Shown here one piece after another: positions 1 through 9,700 of a stretch of DNA of 21,261 nt. Position 1 is the stretch's first letter. Each line of letters begins with the position of its first letter. The notes beneath the pieces are model-generated. The model saw nothing but the letters and a program-made list of their open reading frames with translations, was not told the DNA's origin and did not search any database. This stretch comes from a virus: IMG/VR virus record IMGVR_UViG_3300047453_000480, positions 1-21,261 of that record; one strand, given 5' to 3'. Made by a program: the position numbers and the translations under genes.

Positions 1-2891
1 TTACATTAGGCGATATCGAATTAAAAGATTCTGGTAATGGTAGTTTACAAGTTTTTACATACCCAGACGGAGAACTTGTAGGCGAACTAGGTGGATTAAC
101 AGAAGCTGAAAGTGCATTAATTGACGCAAACTTATTAATCACAGGTGACACACTTCAAACAACACAATCAAACAGTGATCTTTTTATTAAAACTGCTGGT
201 ACAGGTAAAGTTATTATTGAAGCTGACTTAGCACTTGGATCAGTTACTATAGATGATGATATTCTAATTGATGGTAATATTATTCAAACTACAGCAAGTA
301 ATAGTGACTTAACATTATCAGCAGCTGGCACAGGACAAATACAAGTACAAGGTAACTTTAGGGTCAATGCAGGTGTATCTGTTGATACTATTTTAGACGA
401 AGATGATCTTGTAAGCGATAGTGCAACGGCATTGGCTACACAGCAAAGTGTAAAAGCATATGTAGATACAAACATAGGCAACACTGTTTCATCTTTGATA
501 GGTGATCAAATTGTTGTTGGAACACCATCAGACGGAACATATACTGATGGAGCGTATGTTGGATTAGATCCTGCAGAAGATATAGCCGAAGCCTTTGATC
601 AACTTAACGAAACAATGCGTAATGTTGCTAACAACACTTTTGTAAGAAGCGTTTCATTTACTGGATCACCGTTAGCAGGCGGTGAAGGGTTAACAGTTAC
701 ATTAAACTTAACAGTGGACGGTAATTCAAATAGATACGATATTACATGGGGTGATGGTGATGTAACAACAAACACTACTGATAGTACACCTAGTCACACG
801 TATACAAGTAATGCAGGGTCACCATATACTGTAATTGTACGTGCGTATAATAATAATGGTACTGGTTATGGTAGCGAAGCTAGTGCTACTCAGGAAGATT
901 ATGTAATAATTTATACAGCAGATCCTGTTATGGCATTTGGCCTTTACAGAGCATCATCAGGTGGCAGTGCTATTACCGGTAATGACAAATACGTTATCGA
1001 AGGTGATAGCTTATACTTACAAAACATAACAACAAACACAACAATGGCTGCTGTTACCTATTCAATGAACTGGGGTGACGGTTCGTCACTAGACAGCATT
1101 GCTAGTGATAGCGATCCAGGCGGAGTATCAGGAAGCAGATTGCAACATACTTGGGGCGCTGCTACAAACACAGGTACTGGTAATGATACCTTAACACTTA
1201 CCTTGCTAACACATACAACTGCTACACCTGGTATATTCCCTTTGTCGACAACTACTAGCTTAAAAGTTTATGATCCAAATATTGCTGCTCCGCAAGGACT
1301 AAGCACAAAAACTATTAGTATCACAGGCACACAAGGTACAAGTCCTAAACTTGCAGCTAGTGCAACTGACAACACAAGCGGTACATCTGGATTAAATGCA
1401 GGTGACAATGTATCTAGAATAGAAAGTGCAGCTGGTAATATTCAGACTAGTGCTACAAGTACATTTGCATATAATGCAGCAGCAGGAACATTAAGTGCTA
1501 TAGTCAACGGTACAGCTGACGGAGCAATAGGATTAAGTGCAGCTGATAACACAGGTACAACAGACAGTGTAACAATTACAGATGAACAAGACTATAACTT
1601 GCTAAATGCAGGTGGTAGTTCTACAAGTTTTTCTTCTAGTATATATCATCCAGGATTATACAGCGGGTTTAAAGCTCGTGTAAGTAAAACTAATACATCT
1701 ACTCCAAAAGGCATTAACAGTTTTCAACTTAGCCATGATGCTACAGGTGATACAAACACGGTAGTGTTTGTTAAAGACGATATCACTACTAATCCTACTG
1801 CAACAGGCGGCGCACTAACACAAAATGTATCCGGAACACTTCGTTATGTTAGCGGAGTACCTCATTACAACACAGGTGCAAGTTTAACACTTAGTGGAAC
1901 AACAGCAACTAACTTAGTTGGTCAAACATATGCAAACATATCTGATGTTGTAGAAGTTACAAGCGGAACAGACACTGAAGGAAGTGGTAGCGGTATTGTA
2001 GAGCAAAACTTTGATTATAGCGATGTAGATGGAACAACTTCAATGTTAACAGGGGGCATACCTAATGCAGATACAGGTGTAGGCGGAGCATATTCCTTTG
2101 GAGATTTAGTTGTTAATATTAATGCAAGCAATACAAGAGTTTCAGAGCAACTAAGATATAGAGTCCGTAATGTTAATGGATATAGTTCATATGTTAGCTT
2201 ACCAGAAGTAATTCAAGTCCATAGTGCATCGCAATCAGGAATAGATGAAACTGCAATTGACGTAAGTGCAAGTTTAGGTACAGGCTTTAGTGACGATGCT
2301 GTAAGAATATTTGACTTTAACGCAGATACAACAAACACTCCTGCATACAATAGTTCAACAAACTTTTATACAAATAGCGTATATACTGAATCAGCAGATC
2401 CTGGCGTAGCTGGAACACAAGAAGCAACAATAAGGTACGGTGTGCTAGAACATAACACTGATGATTTTAGTGTCTTATTACCAGCAGGACCAGACAGAAG
2501 TAGCGACACAGGTACACAATATTTTACAATGGCATTTAGACGTCAAGTTGTTGCAAACTTTGATATTAATATTACAAGTTCAACAGGCGTAACAGGTGTT
2601 TTCATTGCTGCTCCTGGATCAGGAATTGATGGTAGCAGTACAATCAACGGTTGGTTAGAGTGTGCAGGAGTTTATAATGGTGTAGGACTTCCAGGTGCAT
2701 CAGGATCACCTACAAACACAAATGGGTGTGCAGTAAACCCAGGTGAAAGAATAATTCCAGGGCAATCACTAAGTGGGTCGTTTTCAATGACACTAGGTAC
2801 AGCAAACATGACAGATGCAACAGGTAATGTTGTGTTAATAAGAATAGCATTAGCAGCAGGCGAAAGTGTTACAGCACTTTCAATTTCGTAA
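1..2891 (+). CDS. Giant phage virion/tail-fibre-like protein, C-terminal part (5' end outside window)
   Basis: The frame is open from base 3 to the TAA at 2889-2891, giving 962 visible residues. A start near 432 would be wrong: that codon is TTG, and the frame and the homology to CDS 2 continue to the left edge. Visible order: a short LGD...LQV module, two 'xxGNxIQTTxSNSDL...AAGTG' modules (about 141-350), LDEDDLVSDSAT...TQQSVKAYVD (393-470), two PKD-like domains with WGDG motifs (about 648-917 and 921-1280), then a long beta-rich region and a tip with GTQYFTMAFRR, NGWLEC and a hydrophobic VVLIRIALAAG end. Composition is Thr/Ser/Gly/Asn/Asp-rich and Lys-poor, as in fibrous virion proteins. 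The C-terminal 832 residues are paralogous to the end of CDS 2. By family resemblance it is a marine T4-like phage structural protein, probably surface-exposed and involved in host attachment (inference). The next gene starts 10 bases downstream. Confidence 0.93.
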   Translation, partial: TLGDIELKDSGNGSLQVFTYPDGELVGELGGLTEAESALIDANLLITGDTLQTTQSNSDLFIKTAGTGKVIIEADLALGSVTIDDDILIDGNIIQTTASNSDLTLSAAGTGQIQVQGNFRVNAGVSVDTILDEDDLVSDSATALATQQSVKAYVDTNIGNTVSSLIGDQIVVGTPSDGTYTDGAYVGLDPAEDIAEAFDQLNETMRNVANNTFVRSVSFTGSPLAGGEGLTVTLNLTVDGNSNRYDITWGDGDVTTNTTDSTPSHTYTSNAGSPYTVIVRAYNNNGTGYGSEASATQEDYVIIYTADPVMAFGLYRASSGGSAITGNDKYVIEGDSLYLQNITTNTTMAAVTYSMNWGDGSSLDSIASDSDPGGVSGSRLQHTWGAATNTGTGNDTLTLTLLTHTTATPGIFPLSTTTSLKVYDPNIAAPQGLSTKTISITGTQGTSPKLAASATDNTSGTSGLNAGDNVSRIESAAGNIQTSATSTFAYNAAAGTLSAIVNGTADGAIGLSAADNTGTTDSVTITDEQDYNLLNAGGSSTSFSSSIYHPGLYSGFKARVSKTNTSTPKGINSFQLSHDATGDTNTVVFVKDDITTNPTATGGALTQNVSGTLRYVSGVPHYNTGASLTLSGTTATNLVGQTYANISDVVEVTSGTDTEGSGSGIVEQNFDYSDVDGTTSMLTGGIPNADTGVGGAYSFGDLVVNINASNTRVSEQLRYRVRNVNGYSSYVSLPEVIQVHSASQSGIDETAIDVSASLGTGFSDDAVRIFDFNADTTNTPAYNSSTNFYTNSVYTESADPGVAGTQEATIRYGVLEHNTDDFSVLLPAGPDRSSDTGTQYFTMAFRRQVVANFDINITSSTGVTGVFIAAPGSGIDGSSTINGWLECAGVYNGVGLPGASGSPTNTNGCAVNPGERIIPGQSLSGSFSMTLGTANMTDATGNVVLIRIALAAGESVTALSIS
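393..2891 (+). repeat. Shared C-terminal module, copy in CDS 1
   Basis: Begins at LDEDDLVSDSAT and runs 832 residues to the stop. It is collinear with the end of CDS 2: TQQSVKAYVD, AEAFDQLNETM, FVRSVSFTGSPLAGGEG, two WGDG-containing domains, DYNLL, IQVHSASQSGI, ATIRYGVLEHNT, LPAGPDRSSDTGTQYF and the VVLIRIALAAG tail. PKD-like domains are at about 648-917 and 921-1280. Near the tip it carries two cysteines (codons 2661-2663 and 2727-2729) that are absent from the CDS 2 copy. Confidence 0.85.
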
Positions 2892-2904
2892 GGTAAAGTA
2901 AATG
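2889..2904 (+). promoter_or_regulatory. Junction and weak ribosome-binding site for CDS 2
   Basis: The stop TAA of CDS 1 (2889-2891) runs into GGT, giving a TAAGGT Shine-Dalgarno-like sequence whose AGG (2891-2893) lies 8 bases before the ATG at 2902. The spacing is normal and the match is short. The overlap of stop and ribosome-binding site suggests the two genes are translated from one message. Confidence 0.5.
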
Positions 2905-3762
2905 GCAATAAGTGACATACAAAAAATTGACTGGCTTTGGAAAAAAGTAGGTTACGGTGTAGCGAAAACTGACGTCAATAGTATTAAGACTGCGGTAAAC
3001 GAAAGCATTGGAAGTGGATTACTTTTACGTGCAGATCAACTTTGGGGAGATAGTGCTGATATACCTGACACAAAGCCCTTAGTAGCCGCTGCTCCTGTAG
3101 CACTATATACAGCAGAATGTACTGCTGATGCAACTGCAACTCCAAACAGAACTTGGAAAACAGGATACGAAAACTGGATACCTCCACAGTTTGGTGCTAC
3201 ATATCAAGTAAACGTATACATTGATAGTGCAGGCGCAGCTAATCCAGCTACAACTGGAACAAAGATATTTGCTGCTGGTTCAGGTAGCAACGATGAATGG
3301 TTCTTTGATTATCAAGCAGGTATTATAAATTTCATTGGTACTAATTTACCTTCAGGCATTAGCGGAAAAGTTATATATGTTGAAGGTGCTGTATATGAAG
3401 GTGCATTTGGTCCTGCAGGTTCAAACGGGTCTCAATTTGGACAAGTTATTGTTGGTGCTGGACCAGGTGGAACAGAAATTATTACACCACCATACGAAGA
3501 TTTAACAATTGGTGCAGGTACCGGTGGTAACACTTCAGTTGGCGGCAACGATGATATTGTTATAGACGGCCAAGGTAACACAGCAATTGGACAAGGCGGC
3601 GGCACAACTACTATCGGCGAAAACGTTGAAGTTGATCCAAACGGTAATTTAAAACTTTCATCTATTGCAATAAACGGTAATAGAATAGAGACATATGATT
3701 CAAACGCTAACCTAGAGTTACTTGCAGCAGGCACAGGCATAATTGATATGCTCAGTGATGTA
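2902..3762 (+). repeat. Shared N-terminal module, copy in CDS 2
   Basis: Encodes residues 1-287 of CDS 2 and aligns almost collinearly with the start of CDS 3. Shared landmarks are MAISDIQKID, LWKK(V/I)GYG, LWGDSADIP versus IWGDSAEIP, a lone Cys in an ECT motif, NDEWFFDYQAG, FIGTNLPS, then a Gly-rich run and NGNRIET..SNANLEL. Conservation of this end with divergent middles suggests that it is the part attaching the protein to a common virion structure. That role is inferred. Confidence 0.85.
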
Positions 3763-6700
3763 GTTGCTCCTAGCTTAACTGTAAGTGATTTGACAGCAGG
3801 GCGTGTTGTGCTTGCTGGCACTGACGGAGAATTAGAAGACAGTGCAAATCTAACATTTGACGGGGCTACATTAACACTTACTGGTGATGCAAATATTACA
3901 GGTGATCTAACTTTAGGTGGTAACATAACTATTGGTGATGCTGACACTGACTCTATTACAGTAGCAGCAGACTTTGAATCGCACTTAATACCAAACGACG
4001 ATGATACATATGATTTAGGTACAGACGAAAAACGCTGGCGTTCATTATATGTAAGCGGTAGTACAATCTACTTAGGTGGATTACAAATGGAAGATAACGG
4101 CGAAGGCGGCCTTGTAATTGTAGGACCTGATGGCTCACGCACAAACTTTGAAGCAAGTGTAATTGACGCACATAGCATTGTAGTTGATGAGATTAGTATT
4201 GACGGAAACGTAATTCAAACACTTAACACTAACGCAGATTTGGAACTAGATGCTGCTGGTACAGGTAGAATACTTGCTAAAGGTATTGATGTTAACATGC
4301 CAGAAGGTAATGTACATTACGTTACTGCAAATGGTGATGATAATAATAGCGGATCACTTCCTAATGATGCTTTTGCAAGTATTTCATTTGCATTAACACA
4401 AGCAAGCGCAGGGGATATAATTGAAATAAGTGCTGGTACATTTGAAGAAACATTTCCATTAGATGTACCTGCAAATGTTACAGTACGAGGTGCAGGGTTA
4501 CGTGCAACACAGATTAAACCTACAGTAGCAACAAGAGACTTAGATGGATTTAGAGTTGACGGCGGCGTTGTAATTGAGTCAATGACTATCCGTGAAATGG
4601 AATACAATACTACCAACGATACAGGTTATGCTATACGTTACAAGCCAACAGCAAGTGTTACAATACGTTCGGCGTATATCAAAGACATCACTGTTGCAAA
4701 CTTTGGCTCTAGTGTAAGATTAGGTACAAATGCAGCAGATGATCCATACGGATTTTTAGCAGGTGATTCAGGTCGAGGGGCACTAGTAGACGGTGCAAGT
4801 ATTGCTGCTGGATCTATTGAACCAGCAATGTTGTTTGATAGTGTTACATTTATTGTTCCTAACAGTAGTGGACTTATTATTACTAACGGTGCTAGAGTAG
4901 AATGGCTTAACTGTTTTACATACTTTGCTAATGAAGGCATCAAAGGTGTAACAGGTGCAACAGGTAGAGGTGGTGTAGGTAAAACACGTATCACTCTAGG
5001 CGGTGTTACTGGAACAATCGCAGCAGGAGACGTTGCAACATTTACATCTACAGATGGATCTACAGTAGCTACTCTAACAGTTGACGCAGTAGAGGGCGGA
5101 ACTACAATTGTACAAAACGGAAAGTATGATGATTTAGAAGGATTTGACTTTACACCAGAATCAATTACTTTTGACGGCGGCGCAAGTGCAACATCTATTT
5201 TAAGATATGACCGTAAAGAGTTTGGTGCAGAAATGCGTTCAATTGCATCTGCAAACGTGTACGGTAACTACGGACTAGTAGCAGATGGAGCTGACACAAG
5301 TTTAAGAATGGTGTCACACAACTTTGGCTATATTGGTGTAGGTAAAAGACTAGACAACGACGATAGTGCAGTAATACAAGCAAATGAAATTACAGAACTA
5401 AACGGTGGCCGTGTTTATTATTCAAGTGTTGACCAAAGAGGCGATTTTAGAATCGGTGATCACTTTACTGTCGATCAACAAACAGGTAATACAACATTCC
5501 AAGGCGGAACATTTGATGTCACAACATTAACTGGTATCAACTTTATAAATGGTGTAAACACAACTATAGTAGATCCTTTCAAAGTACAAACAGGAAATGT
5601 ACGTTTATCGGGTAACACAATTTCTACTGTCACTGGAGGATTAAATATTACACCTGCAGGATCAGCAGATGTAACAGTTACAGCAAATACAAATGTTACA
5701 GGTAACACAAACGTTGGTGGTGAATTAACTGTAACAGGAGATACAACACTTTCAGGAAACTTAGATGTAACAGGAAATGTTAACATTGGTGGTAACATTA
5801 CTATTGGTGATGCAGATACTGATGCAATTACAGTAGCAGCAGATTTTGAATCTAACCTAATACCAGACGAAGCAGACAAGTATGATTTAGGTAGTACAGC
5901 AAAACCTTGGCACAAGCTATATGCATCATTAGTTGATGTAGGTCAACTAAATGTTGAAGATATACAAATTAATGGTAACCGTATCGAAACTGTGAATACA
6001 AACAGTCCTCTAGAATTAGATGCAGCTGGTACAGGCACAATTGAATTACAAACAGATACAAACATAACCGGAGATGCAACAGTCAGCGGAACACTAGATG
6101 TAACTGGAGTAGCGTCCTTAAATGACGCACTAGACGTTGCAGGACTTGCATCATTAGATGGCGGTATTGATGTTGATGGTGCATTTACTGTTGCTGATAC
6201 TACAGGAAATGTAAACACAACTGGCACACTTGATGTAACAGGTGATACTACTCTACAGGTATTAGACGCACAAGAAACTACTCTAAGTAGTGCAACAATA
6301 TCAGATCTAACAGCTGGTCGTGTTGTACTAGCAGGTACTTCGGGTGCAATTGAAGATAGTGGCAACTTAACATTTGATGGAACAACATTAGATATTACAG
6401 GTAACATAGATGTAAGCGGTGATGTTACTATCGGCGGTAATATACAAATCGGTGATGCAGATACAGACGCAATTACAGTAGCAGCAGATTTTGAATCACA
6501 TTTAATACCAAATGCTGACGAAACTTATGACTTAGGTAGTGCAACTAAAAAATGGCGTAACTTATATGTTGCAGGACAAACTATTCATCTAGGCGGTATT
6601 CAACTTAAAGAAGAAAATGGCGGATTTAAGGTTGTTGATGCAGATGGTAACGAAATGGATATTACTGGCGGTACAATTTTTGCTGATAGGTTAATTGGCG

Positions 6701-9700
6701 AAGATTTAACTATTGACGGTAACAAGATACAAACTACTCTTACTAATAGCCCTGTTGAAATAGTTGCAGCAGGAACTGGTACAGTAGAACTATTATCAGA
6801 TACAAATATTACAGGTGCAGCGGCAGTATCAACTACATTAGATGTAACCGGTGCAACTACACTTAATGACACATTAGATGTAACTGGTGATGCAACATTG
6901 CAAGTATTAGATGCACAAGAGACAACACTTAGTAGTGCAACAATATCCGATCTAACTGCAAACAGAATAGTTCTTGCTGGTACATCAGGTGCAATTGAAG
7001 ATAGTGCTGCACTAACATTTGACGGCACTGATATGATTATCGGTACTACAAGTTCATTACAAATTCCTGTAGGTACAACAGCAGAACGACCTACTCCTGT
7101 AACTGGACAGATGCGTTTTAACTCAACTGACACAGCGTTTGAAGGATATGACGGTACTGCGTGGGCATCATTAGGCGGAGTAAAAGATGTTGATCAAGAT
7201 ACAAAGATTATTGCTGAGTCATCACCTGGTACAGATAATGATGAATTAGATTTTTATACTGCTGGTTCAGTACGTATGCAAATTGGCGCTACTGGCGATT
7301 TAGGATTTGGACCAAACTTAACTGAATTTACAATTGCTCAAGCAACTGGTAATACTGCTATAGGTGGTACACTAGATGTTACAGGAACATCTACTTTAGC
7401 TGATACAGGTGTTACTGGCACTTTAACTGTAACTGGTAATGCGTCTATTGATAACATTGATATAGACGGAAGTACAATTGGAGCAAGCACTGATATTACA
7501 ATCGATCCTAATCCAACTGGTGCAGGCGGAACATTAAATGTTGCAGGACTTTTAGATGTTACTGGTAATACAACATTACAAAGTGATTTAGGTGTTACTG
7601 GAGAAACAACACTTGCAAGTGCAATAGTAAGCGACTTGACTGACAATAGAATTGTAATTTCAGGCACAAGTGGTGCAATAGAAGATGATGCAAACTTAAC
7701 ATTTGATGGTACTGAATTTAGCATCGGCACTGGCAACTTTACAGTTCAACAAGCAACAGGTGATACTCTTGTAGCAGGTGATTTGCACGTAGACGGAACA
7801 ACAACACTAGCTGGACTAAACTTAGAAAGTTTAACAGATGGCCGTGTGTTGTTAATGGGCGCAACTGAAATTGAAGATAGTGCTAACTTAACTTTTGATG
7901 GTACAACATTAACAACAACTGCATTAGCCTTAGATAATATTACAATTGATGGTAATACGATTGCAACAACATCAGGTACACTTACTATTGATCCTACTCC
8001 AGCAGGTAGTGCAGGTACAGTAACTATACAAGGTGACTTGCAAGTTATGGGTACAACAACTACAATTAACAGCACTGTAACAACATTAGACGATCCTATA
8101 CTTACACTAGGCGGAGACGTTGCTCCTACTACTGACGATACTAAGGACAAAGGTATAGAATTCCGTTGGCATACAGGCGTAGATGCAAAAGTTGGATTCT
8201 TTGGATTTGATAGAACTGATGAAAAATTTGCATTTATTGCAGACGCTACAAACAACACAGAAGTATTTGCAGGAACATTAGGTAATGCAAAGTTTGGTAA
8301 CATTGATGCTGTAGATATCAACGCAACAGGAAATGTTACAATAGGCGGTAACATTACAATTGGTGATGCAGACACAGACGGTATCACTATTGCTGGTGAA
8401 TTTGATTCACATCTAATACCTAATGATACACTTACATTTGATTTAGGAAGTGAAGACAAAAGATGGCGTGACTTATATCTAGGCGGTAATTCAATTTACT
8501 TAGGTGATGTAACAATGAGTCAACATGTTGGCGGTATGATGGTACATATGCCAGGTAGTGATACTATGATGGATTTGTATGCTGCACAGATTAATGCAGG
8601 CACACTTCTGTTAGACAATATTAGGGTTGACGGAAACTTAATTACAACAACTGAATCAGATAGTAATTTAGAACTTTCGCCCAACGGATCAGGTACTATT
8701 GATTTACTTGCTGATACTAATATAACAGGCGCATTAACTACAGGTGACATTGATGCAGCAGCTATAACAGCAGCAACACTAGAAACAACTCAAACAGTTA
8801 CAGTTGGATCAAATATCAATGTAGATGGAGATATTATTACTCCGTCAATTACAATTACTGATAACACAATCGCAACTAACACTACAAATGCAGCATTAGA
8901 ATTAAAAGCAGCAGGAACAGGTGCAGTTGAAGTTATTGGTAAATTTAACATTGAAAATACTACAGAAGTTGATGCAATTTTAGATGAAGATGATTTAGTA
9001 AGCGATAGTGCAACAGCTATACCTACACAGCAAAGTGTGAAAGCATATGTTGACGATCAAGTAACGGGTGTATCGTCAAGTCAAATAGGAAATCAAATTA
9101 CGTTAGGTGCACCAGCTGACGGTGGTTATCAAGACGGTGCCTATAAAGAACTTAGTGGAACAAGTAACGTGGCAGAAGCAATTGATCAATTAAACGAGAC
9201 TATGTTAAATGTAGCAAATGATACTTTTGTAAGAAGTGTTGCATTTACTGGAACACCATTAGCAGGCGGTGAAGGTACAAGTGTTACACTAACTATTGTT
9301 AAAGAAGGCAATCCAAACAAATATGATATTGATTGGGGCGATGGTACAACTGATACAGTAACAAGTCTTACACCTAGTCATACATATACAAGCAATGTAA
9401 ATAGTCCTTTTACAGTAGAAGTTAGAGCTTACAACGATAACGGCACAGGATACGGTAGTGAATTTACTGCTGAAGAAGTTGATTACGTAATAATTTACAC
9501 AGCAGATCCTGTAATGGCATTTAGATTATATAGAGCTTCATCAGGCGGAACTGCACTTACAGGTAATGATTTATATGTAGACGAAGGTGATAGTCTGTAT
9601 ATGGAAAACATTACCACAAATACACAAATGGCAGATGTTACATACTCTATGGATTGGGGCGATGGCACGTCGGCAGATAGTATTGCAAGTGATAGTGCTT

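Larger units (their letters stand above)
3922..8487 (+). repeat. Four dispersed YDLG..RW repeats in CDS 2
   Basis: Four copies of about 45 residues lie at 3922-4059, 5794-5925, 6439-6573 and 8350-8487. The consensus is NI.IGDADTD.IT(V/I)A..F.S.LIP, then (Y/F)DLG...K.W..LY. The DADTD core is identical in all four. Two more distant copies occur in CDS 3 at 12659-12781 and 20918-21054 without that acidic core. Copies 2 and 3 share a 29-base identical stretch, which suggests occasional homogenisation. The repeat is well known from marine phage structural proteins. Confidence 0.85.

Noticed and set aside
432-2891. A start codon for CDS 1 at 432
   Set aside because: The codon is TTG. The frame is open to the left edge, and residues upstream of 432 match the equivalent part of CDS 2, so the real start lies outside the window.
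2892-2901. Promoter or terminator between CDS 1 and CDS 2
   Set aside because: Only ten bases separate the genes, with no stem-loop, T-run or promoter-like pair of boxes.
4950-4990. Walker A-like GRGGVGKT motif in CDS 2
   Set aside because: It resembles a P-loop (GxxxxGKT), but no Walker B or other NTPase features follow, and it lies in a Gly/Thr-rich insert of a beta-helix region, so it is probably coincidental.
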